Shown: piece after piece, positions 21,940 to 31,484 of the stretch
Numbering within the stretch: the first letter of the stretch is position 1
Layout of the letters: each line of letters opens with the position of its first letter
DNA from: Hanleya hanleyi
Taxonomy: Eukaryota; Mollusca; Polyplacophora; Lepidopleurida; Hanleyidae
DNA: 64,000 nt
Direction of reading: 5' to 3'
Assembly: GCA_036873755.1 (NCBI GenBank)
Contig: JAVTVY010025425.1
Span: 1-64,000 of the forward strand
The notes under the pieces: generated by a model
Told to the model about the DNA's origin: nothing
Databases searched by the model: none
The model's input: only the letters and a program-made list of their open reading frames with translations
Made by a program: the position numbers and the translations under genes

Positions 21940-24089
21940 TTGCCTGAGAGGGGGAAAAATGACAACGGGAACTTTACAGCGTATGATATTGGGAATTTCA
22001 AGATTTCTATATGTGGACACCGTGGATGTCTCACGTGTCCACTCTTTAATATTTCAGCGTCATTTAGTTCCGCGTTAACTGGTAATTCATATTCTGTAAA
22101 CTCGTATGTTGATCTTAGTTGTTCTACTACAAACTGTATTTATTTAGTTTCCTGTAAGAAGTGTGGTCAACAGTATGTTGGCAAGACCACCCAAAGACTC
22201 CATCTTAGGGTGATTGGTAACAGAAAATCCGTTAGGAAAAAGCAATTGCTTATAGGTAAGCATTTTTCTGGACCCGACCATGGTTGGGACAACTTTAGTA
22301 TCCAGATCATAGACGTCGTCTATCCATCTACCAAGGATTCCGCCTTTGGATTTGAGAGAAAAATCCGAGAGCGGGAACTATTCTGGATGCTAGACCTTGG
22401 GTCAGTGTTTCCTTATGGTTTAAATGATAATGTCAGCGGGTTTGGCTATGTTACAAACCGCCGTTCAAATATATCCAATATTACTCAGCTATTTAAACCC
22501 CATCAAGGGAGACATCGCATCCATGGTTAGAGAAAGTTTAATAGTGCGATGATTCACGATTATATCACTTTAAATTACTTAGAGGGTTTAACTAACACCC
22601 CCAATAGTACACATAGCTTACGTACAGTTCTGTATGCGTTACCTCTGAGAGCTTTAAATCATATAGCTAGAGATATACAACAATCTGCGTCTTCAGGAAA
22701 TATAATGCCACCCAAAATCACTAAAGTATGTCAAGATATAGCGTATTTTCGGTTGTATCGTCCAGTGAACATAATCGAAACATCCCAAGATCGGCTTTTC
22801 TTGAAACTCAACTACTTAGATAAAGGACTGGACATTATTAATTTACCTCGAATTCTGAATGATCCAGAGGTACGCAACACTGTACCAAACTATTTAAAGT
22901 TCACAGAACCTCCTTGCATTTCATATAAGTATACTAAATCTATAGTCACCAAAATATTCAATTACTCTAATGCTGTCAAGTAGTTTGACTGGAACTTATA
23001 CACGTCGGGGGGCTATAGTTGTGATTGTGAATCGTCGAACTTTATCTATACACTATGCGAACATGTTGTGACTGGTGATCTTGATGTGGTGAGTGATAAG
23101 GACCCAAGATTACTCCTGATGAAGGGACCTAAATATAGAGAGCCGAGAAATATAAATCTGAAGGCCGACCAGAAGATGGTCATATCTGCTTTGGAACAGT
23201 ACGTTATTGATTGGTCTAAGCGAAAAAAAGTTGAAATCAGTACTCGCTGATTGGCTGGACCTCACCAAGAGCAAGGTCGTTGAAACAATCCGCCATATTG
23301 ACAGAAGTACCCTTCCCAAGCAAAACAAGTACTGAGAAGCCCCAATTCGCAAGAAGTTCTAGCAAATCTCCAGAGTAAATTCGTCATGGTCCCAGCAGAC
23401 AAAGCTCCAAATAATATAATATGCATATGTAAATATTACTATTATGCTGGTTGAAGAATTGAGTGTAAACATATCGTCAACAAATACGTCTACTTACTCT
23501 CAAACTGCATTTACTCTGGAAGATTTATTTAACAATCACAAAATGTTTCTCAAGGAAAGAGGTATTTGTATCCCAACCAAACATAATGATATACCAAAAG
23601 TATACTGGATCCCCAAAATGCATAAATCACCATACAAAGCTAGATTCATAGCTGGTTCTAGAAGCTGCACCACCAAGCTTCTTTCAACCCTGTTGACGAG
23701 GGCCCTTCAGGAGGTAAAAACATTTTGGGAAAGGTATTGCGCCACTATTTCTAAAAACGCGTTGAATGTATGTGGATATTGAAAAACTCAAAATGTCTTA
23801 CGGAAGAACTTGATGTTAAAGGCCACATACCGTATAGACATGTATCCACATGGGATTTCTCGACTCTCTATACTACAATCCCTCATCAGGACCTTATTGA
23901 CGGTCTAAGTTCATTAATAGTATCTGTGTCCAAGAAAACTGATCGTAGATATATTAATGTCGGATGCCATAAAGCATATAAAGCATATATCAGCAGCATA
24001 TAGGTATTCCAATGGGTACTAACTGTGCGCCCCTGTTGGCTGACCTATATCTGTTCTCTTATGAATATGACAATATGCAGGCGCTTTCA
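21940..24089 (+). pseudogene. Naiad-type Penelope-like element: N-terminal GIY-YIG plus RT, decayed
   Basis: The best-preserved copy. Order: N-terminal GIY-YIG endonuclease (21,940-22,530), linker with a CxC motif (CDC at 23,020-23,028), then RT fingers and palm. The endonuclease shows CGHRGCLTC, NCIYLVSCKKCGQQYVGKT (GIY and YIG equivalents), a conserved Arg after it, HFSGPDHGWDNF, the ERELFWM glutamate and YGLN. The RT shows FVMVPADKAPNNI, IPKMHKSPYKARFIAGSR, DFSTLYTTIP (motif A) and IPMGTNCAPLLADL. Endonuclease-before-RT plus CxC is diagnostic of the Naiad/Chlamys group. Breaks: in-frame TAG codons at 22,528 and 22,981, frameshifts near 23,250, 23,350, 23,445 and 23,760 (a 4-nt loss), an internal deletion near 23,970-23,995, and truncation at 24,089. 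The first CCHH histidine position appears replaced. Confidence 0.85.
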
Positions 24090-25308
24090 AATTACAAGCG
24101 TCTAGTCCGTCATTCATAATCCAGCCGTCGTCCATTAGAGAATATCCGCGTCCATAATCCAAAGACCTATTCCATTTTCCACATAACAGAATTAGCACCA
24201 AATTCAAAAAGACAATCATAGTATACATAAACATAGGCTTGTTTCCTGCAAGAGAGAAGCGGTCAACAGTTTTCAATGATGCCGGCAAGACATCATGATG
24301 TTCCAGAAATATCAAATCCGTATCGCTGATCAGTATTCTTAATCCATAATATTCGTTATAGAGTCATCATCTAAAAAAAAAAGCTGTATCTCAGTCACGC
24401 TTTGATTGTGCCTGTTCATATGAGTACCATGAGGATCTTGAAGTACATGGGTTCATACGGCCCCTAGCCCCAGGTTAAGCGGAATTAGACACAAGTTACG
24501 AAACGTAGCGCCATAGATCTTGCACGCTACGTTCGTATTTTGCTATCGGCATGCGATATGTATCGCCAAATTTGAGAAACTTTGAGTGGAGGCGCTTGGT
24601 GGAATAGCCCTGTTTTATAAGTTTCTGCAACAATGTTTTGTGACGTTGATTAAAATCATCACATTTAACACAGGATCTAGCAAATGCTACTAAGCGAGAT
24701 ATGTATACGCCATATGCAGGTCCGACTGGAATATTACTATCCAGAAAGGGATAGTTTACGATGTCGAAATTGTAATCATCTCTTTTGTCATAAAGTCGAC
24801 GAGAGAGAATGCCCGCTTCATTTTTATAGAGATAGAGATCTAAATAAGATGTGCCTGTAGGGCTATCTGTAGTTCCTTCAAATCCAGTGAAGGTGGATAT
24901 ATATCCTTCACTGCGTCATTTATATAGCGATTATCCACAGCGAGAAGATCGTCTATATAGCGTTTGGTGAATGAGAAGGAACGGGCTTTGAATGGATCGG
25001 TTTTTGAAAGCGCCTGCATATAGTCATATTCATAAGAGAACAGATACAGGTCGGCCAACAGGGGTGCACAATTAGTACCCATTGGAATACCTATATGCTG
25101 CTGATATATTGTGTTGCCAAATTTCACATAGATATTTTTAATGAGAAATTCAAGCAACTCTATAAACAAAGAAACATCCCATGAATGATATCTCTTGTAT
25201 GTAGTCGAGCTAAAGAATGCTTTATGGCTTCCGACATTAATATATCGACGATCAGTTTTCTTGAATACAGATACTATTAATGAACTTAGACGGTCAATAA
25301 GATCCTAT
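24090..25308 (-). mobile_element. Naiad-type element, inverted 5'-truncated copy
   Basis: The copy reads right to left from RT motif A surroundings (DRLSSLIVSV, about 25,300) through HSWDVSLFIELLEFLIKN, IGIPMGTNCAPLLADL and FTKRYIDDLLAVDN to the 3' end at 24,090, where the terminal CAAATTACAAGCG abuts the broken end of the preceding plus-strand copy. A one-base loss near 24,873 shifts the frame (the frame otherwise ends at 24,840). The RT continues in another frame to about 24,480. The 3' hairpin stem has one mismatch in this copy. Together with the next copy it forms a palindrome with ~0.9-kb arms. Confidence 0.85.
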
Positions 25309-26227
25309 TCAAAGCCATTCAAAGCCCGTTCCTTCTCATTCACCAAACGCTATATAGACGATCTTCTCGCTGTGGATAATCGCTATATAAATGACGCAGT
25401 GAAGGATATATATCCACCTTCACTGGATTTGAAGGAAACTACAGATAGCCCTACAGGCACATCTTATTTAGATCTCTATCTCTATAAAAATGAAGCGGGC
25501 ATTCTCTCTCGTCGACTTTATGACGAAAGAGATGATTACAATTTCGACATCGTAAACTATCCCTTTCTGGACAGTAATATTCCAGTGGGACCTGCATATG
25601 GCGTATACATATCACGCTTAGTAGCATTTGCTAGATCCTGTGTTAAATGTGACGATTTTAATCAACGTCACAAAACATTGTTGCTGAAACTTATAAAACA
25701 GGGCTACACCACCAAGCGCATCGACTCAAAGTTTCTCAAATTTGGCGATACATATCGCATGCTGATAGCAAAATACGAGCGTAGCGTGCAAGATCTATGG
25801 CGTTACGTTTCGCAACTTGTGTCTAATTCCGCTTAACCCGGCGCTAGGGGCCGTATGAACCCATGTACCTCAAGATCCTCATGGTACTCATATGAACAGT
25901 CACAATCAAAGCGTGACTGAGATACATCATTCTTTAGATGACGACTTTACAACGAATATTATGGATTAAGAATACTGATCAGCGATACGGTTTTGATATT
26001 TTTGGACCATCATGATGTCTTGCCGGCATCATTGAAAACTGTTGATCGCTTCGCTCTTGCAAGAAACAAGCCTATGTTTCCTATGTTTATGTATACTATG
26101 ATTGTCTTTTTGAATTTGGTGCTAATACTGTTATATGGAATATGGAATAGGTCTTTGGATTATGGACGCGGATATTCTCTAATGGACGACGGCTGAATTA
26201 TGAATGACGGACCAGACGCTTGTAATT
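25309..26227 (+). mobile_element. Naiad-type element, 5'-truncated copy with intact RT C-terminus
   Basis: Starts abruptly at PFKARSFSFTKRYIDDL and keeps an open frame through to the natural stop at 25,834-25,836 (RYVSQLVSNSA). The 3' UTR and the terminal GCTTGTAATT end at about 26,227 follow. YIDD is at 25,351-25,362. The 3' UTR hairpin is at 25,892-25,923: ATGAA, stem CAGTCAC, loop AATCAAAGC, stem GTGACTG, AGAT. It is the inverted partner of 24,090-25,020 with a spacer of about 290 bp. Pseudo-LTR-like inverted and tandem packing of this sort is typical of Penelope-like elements. Confidence 0.85.
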
Positions 26228-26295
26228 GGGGTCGTTTTGAGTCTACTTGCATACCCCTTCAAACAAACGTCCATGAGTAGATTCAAATTGGAGGT

Positions 26296-26755
26296 CATAA
26301 GGGTATGATCAAAAGTTGTGTTTTCGACGTTCGTTTTTAATATTTGCTTTTTTGTTATTTTAATTCACATCAAATAATTATTTCCTAATTTATTATGTAT
26401 AGTTTTTCTGGAGAAAATAGCATAAATAGACAATTTTTTAAAATCTGACTGAAAAATCGACCCACAAGAGAGCATTTTTATAATATGACCTCACTGTGAC
26501 GTCTTAAGGCAGCCATCTTAGAACTTATTACATTTTCCTATAACGCTCAAGTCCAAGATATGTCACAGTTTCAACTCCCTATCCTTTGGTGCAAGAAAAA
26601 AATCTGGTGTCCCAAATGACCTCCTGATATCTACATTACAATGGCGGCAATCTTAAAATAATTTTATTCAGCCGATCGAGTACTATCAATGTGTACTACC
26701 AAGTTCCATGCTTTTACCTGAAAGTGCAGAATCTTTTCACCATATTGCAATACTA
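26296..26755 (-). repeat. Right arm of ~0.5-kb inverted duplication
   Basis: Inverted partner of 21,225-21,725 (see there). The two arms differ at scattered positions and small indels. The shared sequence fades out beyond GCAATATGG near 26,740. Confidence 0.8.
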
Positions 26756-27459
26756 TGAGGTATGATGCTATTTTATCTCATGTGATACGGTATATAAGTT
26801 TAAAAATATGCACACTTTTGAAAATACGAAGACAGTTGCGATCCAGCTGAGTTATATTTTCGAGACGTTTGATCGTCACCGCAGTTTACTGATGATGCTT
26901 GATAACCTTTAGAAAAATTGATCAGATCAACTGAATAGACCGATATTGTACTGTTTCTGGGAACGATAGCACTATACCCTGTAATTGTATAAGCTTTTTG
27001 CGCAACATGAAGATGATAACAAGTATCTTCAAGCCACTGACTGAAGTATTTCTCAAGCTTCCATAGCTATGTCGACTGAATGAAATCACAGCTGGTAAGC
27101 GGGCGATCACGCAGACATGTAATCATTAGAAGTTGACAATATAAACCTAATATCAAGATGTCATTTGGCGTTCATAATTATGAATGAGTATGGCGAAATT
27201 ATTCATGTAAATCTGGTATAAATAACACACTTGTCCTTATCCTTAAATATACACTGGGAAACTTGAAATGTACTTGTAATTATGCGCTTATGAGTCTATA
27301 TATACAATTGCAGGACCAATTAAATCAGCTAACCACCGAAGCGCATTCATGTGAAGAACAGTTAAAACACAGTAAATCAGATGATCATGTTGATGCGAGG
27401 CTATTGGTAAATATTGGCGTGTATAAGTTTAAAAATAGAGAAGAGAACAATCGAAGTCA
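26756..27459. other. No gene seen
   Basis: Noncoding. The small frames at 26,922-27,110 and 27,263-27,478 have no recognisable motifs; the second runs into the TIR element that follows. Confidence 0.45.
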
Positions 27460-27666
27460 GGCTTCGTGTTTAGCGTGAGTGATAGCTCACCTGCACGCAA
27501 ACACTCGCGTAAATTCATGTCACGAGAGTGATTTTTAGCTCACGTAAACTGTCATATTTTATATTGAATTATATTGCAACCACTCGCCTGACTTTCAAAT
27601 ATCCTCTCCTAAATATTTTGACGTGGGCTTATTTCAGCTCGCGTACTTAATTCTAAACACGAAGCC
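27460..27666. mobile_element. 207-bp element with 14-bp TIRs
   Basis: GGCTTCGTGTTTAG at 27,460-27,473 is repeated inverted at 27,653-27,666 without mismatch. The interior holds a further imperfect inverted motif set (GTGAGTGATAGCTCAC, TTTTTAGCTCACG). No clear target duplication was found. It is a probable MITE-like non-autonomous element. Confidence 0.6.
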
Positions 27667-28319
27667 CTGCGCAGAACTCCTAAATTGCTGGATTTATTGA
27701 CCCCCTTCCGCCTCCATTCACACACCATCTCTCTTCCACCGTAAGAGTTCGTCCGGTGGCTTATGCTCAAGATCGTGACCGACTGAAATAAAGCAACATA
27801 TTTTGCACAGATGCTCATTTGGGCATAAGGAATGATCTCAGAAGGGGAGTCCATTTCTACGGGAAATCCAATATGGCTGCCATAATATATACGGTGGCCT
27901 CCTGTTGGCGACTATTTGATAATTTGAATAACATTTTTACACCAGGTTGCTATTCTATGAGCATGAATGACCCAGCAAGACAATAATGACGATAATTGAA
28001 AACTTTATTACACAATGAATATCTATTATGGCCTCCAAAGCGTCACCAATAATGGTATTATTGTCATACACATGTAGGTGTGTTTTTATACATGCTGATA
28101 TATATCATATATATTTATAAAGGATCCATCCAGAGGTTTCTGTACATGTAGCTCTGTTATGATTGACTCCATAAAGCACACATGAAGGTTCTTGGCTATT
28201 TTCTTTCAACAGAAATCCAATATGGCCGCCAGCGCCCCATCCTCAATGCTGATTATCGGCTCTAAAAACCAAATCTGTTTCGAAGGATTCAACTTCAGGT
28301 TATCGTATATGCCACTGTT
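27667..28319. other. No gene seen
   Basis: Noncoding. It contains the phrase ATCCAATATGGC(T/C)GCC twice (about 27,868 and 28,216), resembling the AAGATGGCCGCC words at 21,340-21,365. Confidence 0.45.
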
Positions 28320-30065
28320 ATGAACTACATCAAATGTTGCCAGCTGGATTCTTCCATGCTCATTACACGTAAATTAGTATGTGTAAATCCAGCGGCAAAG
28401 GAGGGCCCAATACCGGCAAACCCCATCAGGATAACAGTGGTGCTGAATAACTACCCTAAAGTAGATTTACTTGTTTCAGGTTTCACAAACGGTTTCGATT
28501 TTGGGCACTCGGGAAACTGTGCTTTTACTGTCTCGCGTGATCATTCATCTGCTATGCAAAATCCTGCTATCGTAGAAGCTGAATTAGACAAAGAGTTTAG
28601 CCAAGTCTGGGGACAACAATATGTCTAGACTTGAGCCTTTTCAGCTGCACAAAGAATCAAACAATAGCTTCCTACATGAAGTGTCTACCTCCTTTTGACA
28701 ATATGGTTTGCTTTCCGTTAGGCTTAGTCCACAAAAAGGAGCCTAATAATTTTAGGGTGATACACGATTTATCTTACCCTGCAAAATCTGACTTGTCTAT
28801 TAACGGTGCGATTCCACAGGTCCTATGATATGTTGAATAGGAGGCATCGTGATTGCCTAGTTCACAAACATGGCCCATACTGCTTGATGGCAAAAAACAG
28901 ATTCAGAGGATGCCTTCCGCATCATACAATATCAAGCCAGCCTACTACCCCTTATTTGGATTTTCCTGCGGCGGCAAGTATTTTTATGACCGGTGCCTCC
29001 CGATGGGAGGCTCTACATTCTGTAAAATATTTGAGAGCTTAAGTCCTCTGATGTGATCAAAGCAGATCAAACTTTTTTCCGGCACTGCTGGTACCTTGGG
29101 TTTGATAGCTGTTTTTGGGTCCTCATGGATAACCCAATAATGAGCGGCCCACTTACATATCAAGGTGAAGGAGTTGTTCTCCATCATGCTTACCGTGGAA
29201 ATTTGGGACCAAAAACTGGCAAACCATGAAGTTCTCTTTCCTTATGATAATATGGCCGTGGTCGAAATAATCAATGACCAGCCGTCGAGGGATTCATTGC
29301 TGATGAAATTAGTGCGTATGCCTTCGACATAACATTCTGTTCAGATCAAAACATACTTTGAGACGATATCTAACGTGGGTACAATTTCAGGAAGCGATGT
29401 TACTGGCCCCTTGGCTCAACCGTTCGCCGCACCCAATACCCAGTCTGTTGCTGATCCTTTGGACAGACACCTAGAGTTGCTCTGACGGCGTCCCTTGCTG
29501 AGTCTGCCTTGAAAATATACAAGCACGCAAGGCAAGTATATAGAAATTTCCTCAATAACACTGATCAGTGTCCCACTAAGATATTCCCCGTCTTATCGGA
29601 ACAGTTGGTTTCCTTGATAGCATTCTTGCATTTGTACAAATATGCACCCTCCACATCTTATACATCAGTATCGGCTATCAGTACCTTGCACAACGTGGCT
29701 TCAGTAAACGACCCTGCTCAGTCATTCCTTGCAGAAAAGCTGTTTATGGGCATGTCAAAATTACACGGTCAGCCGGATGCCAGGCTGCCCATAACTAAAG
29801 ATATCCTCCGTAAGCTATTTGGTGCTATATCCAACATTTTATCCAGTGGTTTCCATGTCATTCTTTTACGAGCAATGATCTTGGTAGCATTTCATGCATT
29901 TCTACGCGCGTCGTTGAATTGACAGTTCATTCAAAACAACACAGCAATACGACTATGTCTTTCTGTCCAGTTTGAGCATTCCGTGCTTATTTCGATTACA
30001 ACACATATAAAGGAAGTGGGAAGAGGTGCCGACATACTGACAGAGCCACATGACTTCACAGTATA
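28320..30065 (+). pseudogene. DIRS-type retroelement: RT, RNase H and tyrosine recombinase, decayed
   Basis: Fragments in the order expected for DIRS-like (YR) elements. RT: PLGLVHKKEPNNFRVIHDLS (about 28,705-28,770), GPYCLMAK (near 28,880) and YFYDRCLPMGGSTFCKIFES (to about 29,040). RNase H-like: YDNMAVVEIINDQPSRDSLL (about 29,240-29,300). Tyrosine recombinase: reading frame 29,509-29,922 with RLPITKDILRKLF and FHVILLRAMILVAFHAFLR. These elements integrate through the recombinase instead of a DDE integrase or endonuclease. Multiple frameshifts and stops separate the blocks (for example at 28,626, 28,827, 29,040 and 29,460, and a 2-nt shift near 29,905), so the copy is dead. The catalytic Tyr region of the recombinase is not recognisable. 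Part of the 3' end (about 29,998-30,065) recurs at 53,446-53,512. Confidence 0.8.
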
Positions 30066-30119
30066 GTCTCCGGTTAACCTATCATAAAGCACATACCAAG
30101 AATCTAACGATTCTTGATA

Positions 30120-30240
30120 TGTGTTGTATCTCAGGTACGCTTTTATTGTACCTGTTCATGTGGCAACTTGGATGATATGATCACACGGCCCCTAGCACCG
30201 GCATAAGCGGTATTAGATACAAATCTAGAAAGCTATGATA
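30120..30240 (-). mobile_element. Diverged Naiad 3' UTR fragment
   Basis: On the minus strand the order TCTAATACCGCTTA, GCTAGGGGCCGT, ATGAACAGG, GCGTACCTGAGATACA parallels the 3' UTR of the main Naiad family, but many positions differ, so this is a separate subfamily. Its hairpin (30,132-30,154) keeps pairing through two compensating changes relative to the main family. Confidence 0.7.
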
Positions 30241-30654
30241 GAAATGCATCTTCATACATGAACACACACAGACTGGTCGGCCTGGTTAAACACGAGAGCA
30301 GACTTGTTATGTGGAAAAATCAATTTAGTTTAATATGTTGAATTGAACTTCGTTGAAGGGATGTCCTCGCGTATATCTCCAGACGCACATTAATGTCCAC
30401 ATCTGGAATGAAAATATACTATTGTATTAAACTATCAACTGCTGACGGTAACTTTAGCCTCATAAATAACAATTTTATAATGAAGTACTACTTGGAAAAA
30501 ATATATATCCAAAAAATAACCATATTTTTTTACAATATTTTTTGTTTCTAGTTCACATAATTATGTGTAACAGATAAAAGATATCAACATTGTGTGTCAA
30601 ATTATGTATGATAAACAATCATATTTTTTGACAATATTTTTTGTATACATGGCA
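30241..30654. other. No gene seen; small AT-rich duplication
   Basis: Noncoding. Two similar AT-rich words around CATATTTTTTTACAATATTTT and CATATTTTTTGACAATATTTT lie about 100 bp apart (near 30,520 and 30,630). The phrase GTGTAACAGATAAAAGAT near 30,565 also occurs near 37,888. Confidence 0.45.
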
Positions 30655-30712
30655 GTGTGACTAACGTCACAGGACCTACGAAGTAGGGTTTGATATGATT
30701 TAAGGGTGTACC
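30655..30712 (+). repeat. R1 repeat, 5' end fragment
   Basis: GTGTGACTAACGTCACAGG followed by CCTACGAAGTAGGGTTTG and ATATGATTTAAG, matching the 5' end of the R1 copies at 5,779 and (inverted) 59,835. The rest of R1 is missing. It lies about 60 bp outside the LTR retrotransposon. Confidence 0.65.
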
Positions 30713-30775
30713 TTGACCTAAGACTGACAATAGCTTTTGCCTGCTTGGATTGAACCAATTTCTACGGTATTGGGC

Positions 30776-31075
30776 TGTCGTAGAAATGTGTGCCCCGCCT
30801 AGCAACACCTAGAACGATATAGAGCTAAAATATCCCCCATTAAAATCTTCCCTCCATTCCAACCCGAATTCTTTATGTACGTCTCGTTCGTTCAAAGTCC
30901 CATCCCAATCTGGCAATCTCAGAGCATGCACGGAGATTCCCGAAGTTCAAGCTTCGGGCCAAAACCGGTTTGGAGAAGTTATATATCCGGAAACAGCCCG
31001 GATGAGGCAATCTCCTGGCATGTACGATTTATTTCGTCGCAGCATAGTTTGGAGCATAAAGCTACCTCTGCAACA
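30776..31075 (-). repeat. LTR (3' LTR in element orientation)
   Basis: 300 bp. It pairs with 37,526-37,832. The LTRs differ by a few substitutions and by an insertion of several bases in the right copy near 37,787-37,801. Confidence 0.85.
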
Positions 31076-31095
31076 CCCCTCCCCGTTTTCTTTTT
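31076..31095 (-). promoter_or_regulatory. Polypurine tract
   Basis: On the minus strand the 3' LTR start TGTTGCAG is directly preceded by AAGAAAACGGGGAGGGG, a purine run in exactly the place where plus-strand DNA synthesis of an LTR element is primed. Confidence 0.75.
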
Positions 31096-31484
31096 GGCGA
31101 AGATCTTACTTCGCCCTTCTAGAACCCTTCCCTATCCCAGGCAACCGCCTTTCCAGCGCCGACAACAATTACTAAAATACGAGACAAAGACGTGAATTCT
31201 CCATGTTATATCACATGTGTCAAAATGCGTAACTTGCAGTGTACAAAAGTACACTGCTCCCTAAAAGCACCCAACTTCAATAAAATGGTAACCATCCCAC
31301 TAGTCCAGTCTCATTACCAGACTGTCTATAATTACACCCAAGCCCACTGAAAATCTCACTCAAATGGTCAGCCCCATGGGACTGATCACTTCATTTCTCA
31401 AAAATATAGTCCTTAGGCCAGCCTACCAGCTTTACGGCCCCAATAAATACAATCAGCCGCATGGGACTGGTCACTTTAATTCTT

